From assembly GCA_029449235.1 (NCBI GenBank), contig JANATG010000016.1, positions 496,001-560,000 on the forward strand: a DNA stretch of 64,000 bases, given 5' to 3'. Shown here piece by piece: positions 17,482-27,590 of the stretch. How positions within the stretch are numbered: the stretch's first letter is position 1; each line of letters begins with the position of its first letter. The position numbers were made by a program, and so were the translations under genes. The stretch is from Linnemannia schmuckeri. Lineage: Eukaryota; Mortierellomycota; Mortierellomycetes; Mortierellales; Mortierellaceae. Under the pieces are notes generated by a model. The model saw only the letters and a program-made list of their open reading frames with translations, was not told the DNA's origin and ran no database searches.

Positions 17482-19405
17482 TCCCTTTTGAACTCCAGTT
17501 TCGCCACTCATGTGCCAAAAAACGCCAAAGTAAATGAATTACGTCACTGAGATATCTCCAAATCGCCTGGGAGAATTTGATTGCCCTGTTGGCCTACAAT
17601 TCTCTTTCACAAACATCGCTCTTGAATACACACATACATACACACACAGACACACATCATCATCATCCACAGCACTTTTGCACCACCATGCCGCCCATCA
17701 GACAAGGGAGAAACAACAAAATCGACGACAACACTCGGGAGAAGATCATCGATATGGTCACCGACCAAGGAATGGGCATTAGCCCAGATGCTCAAGTACC
17801 CCCGTTCAACTGTCAAGACCATTGTTGAAACCTTCCTTCAAACCGGTCGAATTGCCAAACTCCCAAGAGGCGGCAGCCGTAACCGCCGACTTGAGACAGA
17901 GCATCTTGACTGGCTTATGGATAACTTGGAGGAGTTCGCCGGTCGTCCTGTTCGGTGGCTCATCACACAACTGAACGATCATTTCCAGTTCGATCCTCCT
18001 ATCACCCAACGTGCCTTCGACAAGGCTCTCAACAAACTCACTACCTACACGCTCAAGTTGATAAGGGCCGAGTCAGAGAGGTACAATGATCCCGAGTACA
18101 TTGAGAAGCGACAACGATGGGCCGAAACCGTTCTCCAGGGTCCTGGAAATATGAACCACTTTGTCTACATTGATGAAGCGGGCTTTAACTTGCGCATCGC
18201 GCGCAAGCACGGCCGCGCTCCCTGGGGCAGATGTGCCTTTCAAAAGGTTCCCTACAACCGTGGCCCCAATTTCTCTCTAGTCGTTGCTCTCTGTAACAGG
18301 ACCGTAGATTGCCTCCTGCTTTTGGCAGCCTTGTTCCTTAATTACCCTGTTAATATCTTATGTGTCTGTCTTACACACATTACCCCTGCTTAGTCTTGCT
18401 TCGCCCTCATTCCCCATAGACATATAAATACCCTCTCCCTTCTGTACGATAAACCTCATTCCTTCTTGCCCTTTCCTCTTGTCCCTACATCCTCTTGTCT
18501 CTTTCCCTTGTTATTACCCTTGCCTCTTGTTTCTTGCTCTGCTCCTATTACACTCTCGACAGAACGGGTACCCTGGCCTCCCACTTCAAAGCACGCACCT
18601 ACAACCAAGAAACGTTCACTCATTTTCTGCAAACAATGCTCTTTCCAGCAATCAATGGACGACACCGCATTATTGTCATGGACAATGCATCGTTTCACAA
18701 GACGGAGACTGTGCGGAATGCCGTTGTTGACGCTGGCCACACTCTTCTTTACCTCCCTCCCTACAGCCCACATCTCAACGCCGTTGAATCGGTCTTCAGT
18801 AGTGTGAAGAACCATGTCCGGCAACAGGAGGTCCAGCAAGAGACCCTCTCCGGCCATGTTCTGAATGGCGTACGTCAGATCAATGCGGCAATGGCAAGAG
18901 AGTGAATTCGAGAGATAGGTCGCAACTTCGCACTTGCGCTTAATGGGCATCCTCTTGGGCGTCTTTACGACGTCCGTCAGGCACTTCCTGAAGGGTATCA
19001 AGATCCATACGTTGAGGGTTGGGATGATGAGCAAGTGGAGGAAGAAGAGGAGGAAGAAGGCGAGGAATGAGACGATGAGCATGATGATGGTGAAGAGGAA
19101 CAGGCCGAAGAGGAGGAGGAGATTGAGGAGGGCGAAGAAGAGAGCGATGAAGATGACCCAGAGGGCAATGAGATAGGTCCAATATTCGCTCCAGCCTCAT
19201 TGTATGTACCGGTCGAGCGTAAGTACTCGCCTCCCCGCAACCGTTCAGGAAGAGTACGAGTTTGATGTGTCACCGTTGCGGTTTTAAATCATAGGTTTGT
19301 CACACCCAATTTAGGTTAGGGTGTTCTTGAATGCGAATATAGACGTAAAAGTTTTTTCTTGGCGTTCTTCTGCACATGAGTGGCGAAACTGGAGTTCAAA
19401 AGGGA
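17482..19405 (+). mobile_element. Tc1/mariner transposon with TA target duplication, decayed
   Basis: Inverted ends TCCCTTTTGAACTCCAGTTT... (17482 onward) and the complementary ...GGAGTTCAAAAGGGA (ending 19405) match over more than 30 bases. Both are directly flanked by TA (17480-17481 and 19406-19407), the diagnostic duplication of this superfamily. The element is 1924 bases long and carries one broken transposase gene. Confidence 0.92.
17688..19265 (+). pseudogene. Tc1-like DD34E transposase, broken
   Basis: ATG 17688 opens a helix-turn-helix region (KIDDNTREKIIDMVTDQGMG). One extra base at about 17782 shifts the frame. Restored reading gives the second HTH (MLKYPRSTVKTIVETF), then YIDEAGFNL (first Asp). 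About 260 bases of pyrimidine-rich sequence (about 18304-18562) interrupt the catalytic domain and are either an intron or an insertion. IVMDNASFHK (second Asp) and PYSPHLNAVE (Glu) follow, with 34 residues between them. A TGA at about 18902 and another stop near 19068 break the C-terminus. That part carries a long acidic Glu/Asp tract before SPPRNRSGR. At least three lesions make it inactive. Confidence 0.85.
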
Positions 19406-19432
19406 TAAAAGCAATGAAAGCATCGATTCGTG

Positions 19433-21584
19433 TCATATGTTGGTGCTATCATATTGATATAAGGTACCAACGACGGTTTGAGGCTGATTAGACTGATGCT
19501 GTCTAGTCCAGTCCATCCCTATATCCAGAGACGGCAGATACACCAGATCCGGGATCGCGTGGTTCACCTCCGGACTCGGCTCATATATAGTCTCAATCAC
19601 ATCCTGCACCAGCTCACTCTCCTTCGGAGGGCCATCACCAGCATGGTACAAAGGCATCGCCTGTACTGTTCGCCTGTCCCTCAGATCCTCCGCTGAGTAG
19701 AAAATAGGCTTCGGTATGGGCTGGTGGGGTCCTGTGGGAGATGAGACCCACTGTGCCATAGAGCCCAAGTATGCTGACGGCGCTCGTTTCAGATCTGGTG
19801 GCATCCTTGTGTAAGATTCTTGGTGCTGTAGTACCAGACGTTGTCGCTGCAGGTCCAGCTTCCGTTGTTGATCCTCCAGCGTCTTCTTTTGGTCTTCCAA
19901 TTCTTGAAGATACTTCTCTAGCTTCAAATCCTCCTCCGTCTTTTGGGGATCTCTCTTCAAACTAGCCGCGTTTCGTCCACTCAATCCTAGTCTTTGTCGC
20001 AGCAGGCCCGATAATGATCTTTTCCTCGATGCGCGAGATTGAGTTCTCATGAATCTTTGGAGGATGTCCTGGGTCGGATCCCTTCGCCGCCGCCTTTGAA
20101 CGAGAAACATTCCTACAACAGCACCGATTAGCGCCAGTCCTCCAACAACACCTACAACAACTAATCCAATCGGCACAGACTTGTTGCTATTTGGTGGATC
20201 CACCGGCCAGGGTGCAGTTGTCCTCGTCAATGCGGGTGGTGGCCGAAGGTCCTTGTAAAATGCCGGTGGCGTATACTCCTGGACGTATGTCTTCGACTTA
20301 AAGTTGTAGATAAGCATCTCGTTGGGGTCAGTCGTCATGTTTCGGAACCGACTGCCGCTCCAGATCAAGAACTGGTCTCCTGCGATGGTACATACTGAGT
20401 CTGAGCGAACAGGTCCCGTTGGTCCCTGAGTCCAAGTTGCAGTTGGTATGTCGAGTATCCAGAGTTCACCAATCACCGTTTCGTCCACGAGATGTCCTCC
20501 ATATATCGCCACCATGGTCCCATTCTCATCTAAGAAGTTGATCCATTAAGCAGCGAACGAAGGAAATTGAGCATGCATTCTTTTTTTTGGTGCGATGTTG
20601 CCTAAACAAGGGAGGTCCAAGGGGCAGAGTCAAGATCTTACTTGTGCTCATGCAATGATTGGTTCGTCCTGTCGGTGCTGTTCCCTTTGTTTGCTAATGA
20701 AAATTTAGATTAAAAGAAATAAAAAACTGGGTATCAGGCAACTTTGCATCCTTCGATCGTTAACATTGACGAAAGAATAAAATGTGTTGATTGCTCTTAC
20801 CATGGTACTCCATGTCATGGAAGCTGTAGACAATAAAGTGACACCATTCGTTACCAAGTCAGGACCAGGTGGCGCCTTGTTCTTTCCGCCGAAATAAAGT
20901 ACGCTGTTCAGAGTCTTGATCCAAACAGTCTTGTAGAATAATCGAACTGGAAAAGCTACTGTTGGGTCCGGTAGGTCCTCCATGTGAATGGTCTGTGAGA
21001 CTGGATCAAAGATGTCGATGGTCTTCATAAGAGCCGCATTGTAGTTGACACTATCATATCCTCCCGCAAGATAAACTAGCCCCGTTCCCGGGTCCGTGAC
21101 AGCCTCGATCCCGACAAACTCTGCGTCCTCGAAATTGGCTGTTGACTCTTGCCAGCTGTCATTCTTAATATTGTACTGCCACGGTGAATTGGTTCCTTGG
21201 ACGTGGAAGACAAAAAAAGTCTGCTCGTCAGAGGAAAGTGTCCCCGGAAAGCGATACTGGCGTGGACCATCAGCAAGTCTTGTCCATGCAGGCACTGCTG
21301 CGCTCCAAGGAATGGTGAGATCCAAGGACATGAATTGGGCCAGGAGAGTGAGCCTGATCCCACCTGATTTTGCACCGCCCAGGACATAGAGTTTGTTGAC
21401 GCTTCTGGCGAATGCTGGATAGAAGACAGGTGTTGGAGTGTAGTATGTGGTTGGAGTCTGCGCGGAGGTGAGAAGGCATTGCGGTGAAATGAATGAAGAA
21501 AGATACAGGCTGAGAAGGAATGCCAAGTGTGGAAATATCAGAATGAAGGAAAGGTGAGAAGAGAGAGCTGTCGTTGTATATTAC
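19433..21584 (-). CDS. Kelch-repeat type I membrane protein 1, three exons, uncertain start
   Basis: Exon 3 is 19433-20529, exon 2 is 20642-20693 (52 nt), and exon 1 ends at 20801. The ectodomain has kelch blades (LYVLGG, VYLAGGYDS, VLYFGGKN, VAIYGGHL). A transmembrane helix lies at about 20176-20100, followed by RRRRR. A cytoplasmic coiled coil (LEKYLQELEDQKKTLEDQ) and the tail GMDWTRQHQSNQP complete it. The start is odd: the frame upstream reads as a good signal peptide but has no ATG back to a stop at about 21583. A tiny first exon (ATG at about 21596) with a GTAATA donor and CTCAG acceptor would restore a Met but weakens the signal peptide. Probable surface receptor or adhesion role is inferred from layout. 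The ligand is unknown. First of five tandem minus-strand copies. Confidence 0.78.
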
Positions 21585-21599
21585 TTTTTTTTGCTCATT

Positions 21600-22493
21600 A
21601 GGTGATGACGTTGTAGTGGCTGCTGCTGCTTCTGCTGATGTTAGCAATGGATGTTCGAGCTGCGAGGCTGAAGTGATGAAAGTAGTTGAAAGTGGAACAA
21701 GGCACAGCGTCAGAATCAAAGTAAAACCAACAAAGGACGATTGTGAGAGCAGTAGCTACACAAGAGGGTTGTACTGGGTTGTGGCCCGAGAAAGCGATTC
21801 AACAAACAAAATAACGAGAGAGTGAAGAGAAAAAGAATTTTTAAAGGGAGCGAGACACATCTTCCAAAAAAATGTAAAATGTATGAGAAAGGGATGAGAA
21901 GGAGGGAGGGAGAGAGAGAGTAACAGTAACAAGAAACTATGCATCTATAAGCGTTTTTCCAAGCAAAAATAAACTAATAGCTCTTGGTCACATTGTCCAA
22001 CCTAAAAAAAGTAATAACAGGGCCCATGCCTTTCTCTGCCCACGATGCAATCAGCGAGTAACATGTAAAAGTCAAGGTGCTCATGGATCACCTAAGAGAA
22101 AATCAACGAAGAAAGAACTCGCACGATAAGGGAAAGAGTGGATGAAGCAAAAGAGGATGCTACCATTAATAGCTAGTAATCCCTTCCTTATGCAAAATCA
22201 TCATTGCCATTGGGGATAAGAAAACACGGTGAGAAAAGAATTGTCCAAAAAGAGGAATAGCATATTAGAAGCGTCGGTCAGACTCGTGCCTTTTTTTGGG
22301 ACAATGGAGTGATTGGCGCGTGCTCATCATCGAAGAAAACGTGCAAGTGAAACTAATAAGGTTGACTGATCAGTCTGAAACAACGCTAGCCTAGCGTTCT
22401 TTGTCCGCCACGCGTAACGCGTCAAGTACTAAACTGACTACTAACGATTTTTTCGTTTTCGTGTCCATTTTCCTCAGAACAAAAACAGTAAAA
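21600..22493. other. Intergenic, no recognised feature
   Basis: Purine-rich on the plus strand, with several poly-T and GAGAGA tracts near 21900. It presumably includes the promoter of kelch gene 1 and the terminator of kelch gene 2. No motif could be assigned. Confidence 0.4.
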
Positions 22494-24604
22494 TCATAGG
22501 TTTGTATTATCGTTAGGAAACATAGTAAACTCAACTGTGGCATGTGGGTGGTTACTTTGCTGATGTCTAGTCCAGTCCATCCCAACATCCTGAGATTGTA
22601 GATAAATCAAGTCGGGAATGGCGCTGTTTATCGTCGGGCTCGGCTCATATGTTGGTTCAATCGCATCCTGTGCCATCTCGCTCTGCCTTCGTGGCCCATC
22701 CCCGGCATAGCTGTCGCCCTGGTACATATCAAAAGGACCAAAGACTCCTTGTACCGTGCGCCTGCTCTCGAGGTCCTCGGGCGAATACATCTCGGAGGTT
22801 ACGGGTTCTGGAATGACCTGATGTGGTGCTGACAAAGGAACGAGAAACACATCCCTCGAGTCTATAGGCGATGTCGGTCCTCTGTTCAGAGCTGATTGTT
22901 GATGTTGTAGAACTAAGAGCTCTCGCCTCTGATCCAGTTCCTTTTTCTGATCCTCCAGCTTATTCCGCTTGTCCTCCAGCTTCCGTAGACTGCGCTCCAA
23001 CTCATAGTCCTCGGGGTTTTCCTGTGGGTTCTTCATTGGTCGTTTGCCACCCCTTACACTCCCCTGTCCTAGTCTGAGCAATCGCGCCAACACTCTTGGT
23101 AGTATTTCATAAGATTGTCCTTGCTGGCGTCGCCGTCGAATGATAAACATGGCGACAATGACACTCATCAGCACAAGGCCCCCAACAGCGCTCCCCACGC
23201 TCACTCCAATCGATACTGGTGGGCTGTTCAATGCTGGATTGTTAATTGGCCATGGTGCTCTAGTCCTTGTCAGGGGCGGTGGTGGCTTAAGATTTTTGTA
23301 GAACGCTGGCGGTGTATAATGCTGAATGTACGCTGAGGTGTTGAGGTTGTAGATGACCATCTCCGGTGACGACACTAATGTCAGGTTTGTGCTCCCTCCC
23401 CAGAGTAGGAACTGTTCCCCCGCGATAGTGCATACTGAGTACACACGTGTGGGTCCTGTTATGCCTTGCGACCACGTTGAGGTGACCACGTCCAGAATCC
23501 AAAGGTCACCGACTTTGGTGTCGTTGGCGAGAATCCCTCCGTAGATCACCACCTTGGTGCCATCCTCATCTAGCATTTTTATAGCCCACCCACAAAAAAT
23601 ATTATTAGTAAAAGCTCTCAATTGCCATTTGAGTAACCGCAGTTGAATGAAGTGAAAACTGGGTGAGACTTACTAGCAGCCATGCAGTGTCCTTCTCTTT
23701 CCGCCGGTGCTGTTCCTAGTGTTGCCTGCGGTACAGTAGAACGAAAGAAAAATAACAGCGTATCAGAAAACTAATTTGATCTGCATATGGTCAGAGGGAA
23801 CAAAAAAGGAGGGATGTTTACCATGGTGCTCCATGTCATCGAATCTGTCAACAGCTCCGTGACACTGTTCCCGACCAGTCCAGGACCGAGCGGGTTCTTG
23901 TTATTCCCTCCCCAGTAGAGAATACTGTTCTTGTACTTGCTCCACACATTCGCATAGTTCTGTCGAATGGGAAATACCGTCGTAGGGTCCGGCAGATTCT
24001 CAACATGGATGGTCTGCGAGATAGGGTCGAAGATGTCGATGGTTTTCATGGTAGGCGCATTTTTGTTGACCTCGTCAAACCCTCCCGCCAGGTAAATCAA
24101 TCCTGTCCTTGGGTCTGTGACAGACCCGATCCCAATGAATTCTGCCCTTTCAAATTTGACAACCGACTCTTGCCATTTATTTTCCTGTACGCTGTACTGC
24201 CAAGGCGAATTGGTTTCAGGAATATGAAAGGCAAACAGAGTCTGCTCGTCAGAGGAGAGAGCTGTTGGGAAGAGGCTCTGGAGAGGGCCATCGGCCAGTT
24301 GTGTCCAAGCTGGTGCAGTGCTGTTGAATGGGATGGTGAGGTCTAGAGAGATGACCTGCCGAATAGCGACATAGCTTGGTCCGGCAGGCTTCACACCGCC
24401 CACGACGTAGAGTTTAGTGACGCCTCTGGCGAATGATGCGAAAGAAACAGTGATAGGAACGAAGGTGCTCGGAGACTGGGCGGTTGTGAAGAACGATGGT
24501 GTCGAAAAAAATGAAATAAGACTAAAAGCAAGAAAGAGCGTTTGTATTGGAGCACTGCGGGGGCGAGTGGTTGTTCCCACAGGCCACCTTCTCTGGGGAC
24601 GCAT
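22494..24604 (-). CDS. Kelch-repeat type I membrane protein 2 (636 aa), three exons
   Basis: Exons 23822-24604, 23674-23725 (52 nt) and 22494-23569 join in phase with GT-AG introns. A signal peptide occupies about residues 1-43 (cleavage after TTAQ). Kelch blades include LYVVGG, IYLAGGFDE, ILYWGGNN, VVIYGG and FLLWGG, the last followed by the proline-rich stalk PPFPLTR-like segment before the helix. The transmembrane helix is at about 398-422, with RRRR after it. A charged coiled coil (LRKLEDKRNKLEDQKKELDQ) leads to RRTVQ, YEPSPTINSAIPDLIY and the tail GMDWTRHQQSNHPHA. Extracellular kelch propellers usually bind glycans or proteins; no ligand can be named. A CATGGCCAAGCA element lies about 640 bases upstream, similar to two sister genes. 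Confidence 0.88.
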
Positions 24605-26026
24605 TGACGTTAGAAGCGAAATCTTTTGCTGGAGACGTTGTGTGTTTTAAGAAAGGGACAAGAGAAGGTAAAAAAGTGGACGGACTGAGTTACCCGTGCG
24701 TGATTTGGACGGGAAAAGCGGGAAGGACTTTAGTGGCATTTTTTTCTACGCTGTGGGAAGAAGGAAAAAAGGAAAAGAGAGATTTTCCAAGGGGCGAACG
24801 AAATGAAATAGTTCAAGAAAGAAAAGCAAAAAAAAAGGGGAGTTGGTAGAGGAGATAGTAACGAAAGGGCAATGCATGCAGGGAAAGAACCGTGCCCCCG
24901 AATTTTTGGTCTCCTCTAAAAGTTTAAGTCAATGCCGACAAAAAAAGAATCTGAACCCAGCATCTCCGACAACATGATCGCTGGTTGTGAACAAACAGCG
25001 ACAAAAATAAGAGGGGGATCAAGCAAATCGGAAGTGGAGAGTTGTAAAGGAGAGGGAGTGGTAGAGACAGGGAGAGTCAGAGGGAAGGGAGAAGAAAGGG
25101 AAGAAGGATGGTTTCAGTGCTCGAACAAAACGAAAAAAGTGTTGGCGAGTAATGAAAGCATAGGTGCATCAAAAAGTACGCAAACATCCCCTGCTTTTTT
25201 TGCCTTGTGCGCTTTCTTTCTTTTCTTAAGGTCAACGTGGGCATGGCCAAGCAGCCGAGCGAAAAAAAAAAAAAAAAGAATGAACAAAGCAGGAACGAAC
25301 AACAATTTTTAGTAATAGGGAGGGAAGGTGATAGAGTGATTCAATTTTTGGTAGCAAGGAATAGCAGCAAGTGCGATCAAGTAAATTTCAGTGCTCGGAA
25401 TTATGTACCCTTCTGAAAAAGAAAGGTCTTTCTTTGTAGTTACCTTGTAGCCGTTAAACTCCACGGCGAGGAACCTAGTTTATTCGAATCCACACTCCAG
25501 GTACCGACGTCCATCTTCCGCTGCATGCAAAGAAAACTCACAAAAAAGAGTAACCCTAGCGATGAGTAAACGAGAAGCAATGCTAAAATAAAATGCACTG
25601 GTTCTCGCTGACTTTCATAAGTTAGTCGGTCGCTTTTTGGTTCGTCCTTATATGTTATTTTGATGGAATCAGTCAAAAAATTGAAATGCAGAATTAAGGA
25701 ACTATTGTATCGGTTACTGACCCAACGCGAGCGTGTCGTACACGCGAAGACACCTTGAAATAATTGGGACGGTGTTTTCTCGACAAAAAAATTTAGCACG
25801 ATAATAACTGATCAGACCCATCTGCTCGATCGACTTGCACCACAATTCTCTACCAGCCCTCCGCCTCCTTTTGTTTTTTTGCTTCCTTTGACTCAAAGAA
25901 GTGCGTAATGTATATGGAGATGCCATCGTCATTTACGGCTGATAAAGATGAGTAAGCGAGCGTTGGAGATTTATGCATGTATGTCAAAAAGTGTTTTATC
26001 ATTAAAAAGAAGTTGTTACCCTTGAC
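24605..26026. other. Intergenic region with one unresolved minus-strand segment
   Basis: Near kelch gene 2 this is promoter-like, with an A17 run near 25260. The motif AGCAGCAAGTGCGATCA at about 25365 also occurs in two other intergenic blocks. Between 25440 and 25940 the minus strand holds short frames with a hydrophobic segment (FILALLLVYSSLGLLFFV) and basic stretches. They do not join into a convincing gene, and I leave them uncalled. Confidence 0.4.
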
Positions 26027-27169
26027 TCAATATTGGAGCACGTTGGTAAGGTGTTCGTTGAGGCTACAATTAGGACAAGGATTAATGCCGGTCCACTTCA
26101 ATATGCACCCCTCATGAAAGCGATGGCCACATGCTCCAACCACTTTCGACCATGCATAGACCTTATCCAAACAGATGCTACATCGGTCGCGCTCATGCAA
26201 AGCTGCCGACTCAACGATCAGTCTACTCCAGCCCATCAACATCTCGACCGAACCAAGCCGCGTATACTGATTGTCCTCGGTGTCCTTCCACGTCGAGGAG
26301 ACCTGCTCGCCCGTCTTCCTGATCCCAAAGAACCGGTACCAACATTCCACAAACCCGACGCTCACAGGAACGACCATGTCAGTCTGGTGGCACTGGTAGC
26401 AATGAATCTCAGACCCAAGGAGCTCATGGGTCTCATAGTACTTCGGATCTACCATGACTCGATCCGGAGAACAAACACATCGATATTCGACATAGGTCCC
26501 TCTGGATATGTAGAGGCCAGGATGTCCTGTCCGCGTCAATTCACCGCTGGAAGCACCAGGAGCATCCAGAATGTCTTTGAACGGGATCAAATTATCGGGA
26601 CGCCCTCCAAGCGAGCGAAGAAAGTGGATCGTTGACCCCAAATGGACCTTGGACTCGTCCAGTGTGCAATCGGGATCCAGTCTATATCCTTTGTAAAACA
26701 AACACTGATTACTGCAATCAATGCCCGTCCTGACATATATCGCTTCCATGATCCTCTCCACCTTCTGGTTCAGAAGAATAATGAATGCGATCGTTTCGCC
26801 GTCATCAATCATATTGACATAGATGGCGTTGTCGTTCTTGAAGTGAGGTCGATAAGTAAATACGCGGCCAAAGATTCGATAGTCACCAACAGTCTTTGAC
26901 CAAGACTTGAGCAACCGTCCGTCAATGTAGAGCGTATCCTTGTACAAGTCATCCAGCTTGATTCCTAGTTAGTTCCTGATCCACTTGATAGCAGTATCGA
27001 TCGAGTCAGTCTCCTTGCAAGGTACGGTGATGGTCTCGCCAGGTCTATGGACGAGAAGGACCTCCAATCTGGACATCACTCGACGCTTGCTCCTGGCGAT
27101 GGGGTCGTCGATTATGTTCCTGGCCGCGGTGTTGCTGGCTGCACTTCGTTGCTTCGCTCTGTTCAACAT
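26027..27169 (-). pseudogene. Tandem ubiquitin-like plus RING-H2 protein, interrupted by one in-frame TAA
   Basis: From ATG 27169 the frame encodes a first ubiquitin-like segment (MSRLEVLLVHRPGETITVPC...AIKWIRN). It meets TAA at 26969-26971 exactly where a Gln codon (CAA) would fit, and continues LGIKLDDLYKDTLYIDGR. A second ubiquitin-like domain follows (IIL...LFYKGYRLDPDCTL...STIHFLRSLGG), then a Cys pair region (CVCSP, CYQCHQ). The C-terminal RING-H2 finger has CSIC, GACGHRFHEGC and CPNC. The intact design is that of a ubiquitin E3 ligase carrying its own ubiquitin-like modules. No splice pair cleanly removes the stop. The remaining 314 codons retain both the second ubiquitin-like domain and the RING. 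The gene lies inside the kelch array on the same strand. Confidence 0.7.
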
Positions 27170-27590
27170 TATTTGCTGGAGAGTGACGCTTCTGTCGGCA
27201 CGTTTGAGGTAGCTGACAGTTGTTGTTACTTCTGGCAATTGTCAGGGAGACGTAGGCGAAGTTGGAAGTGGTTTGTGTGTGTGAGCATGAACGGAAAGAG
27301 AGCGAAGATGAAAAAAAGATACAGAAAAAAGAAATACTCTCGTCACTGTACACAGATTGATCGCGGATTAAATTCTGTAGATACAGTGCCATTTTAGGTT
27401 GAACCGAGATCCAGGGGCTGATATCAATGCAGAGAAATATTTTTGTAAGGATACATCAAGAATCAAAAGAAAGTTAGACATCCAGGACGGACCACCTTTT
27501 TTTATGGCCTTTCAGCTTGAATGGTGATCATATTGCATGAAAGTAAGTGAAAAGAAGCAGGCACTCATCTCTCCATTTATTTCTTCTTTA
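27170..27590. other. Intergenic, no recognised feature
   Basis: Contains the presumed promoter of the RING gene and the terminator side of kelch gene 3. An in-frame extension upstream of the RING gene ATG reaches a stop at about 27242 without another Met. Confidence 0.4.

Noticed and set aside
25440..25940. Minus-strand frames with a hydrophobic helix between kelch gene 2 and the RING gene
   Set aside because: The frames do not join through plausible splice sites and no family motif is visible.
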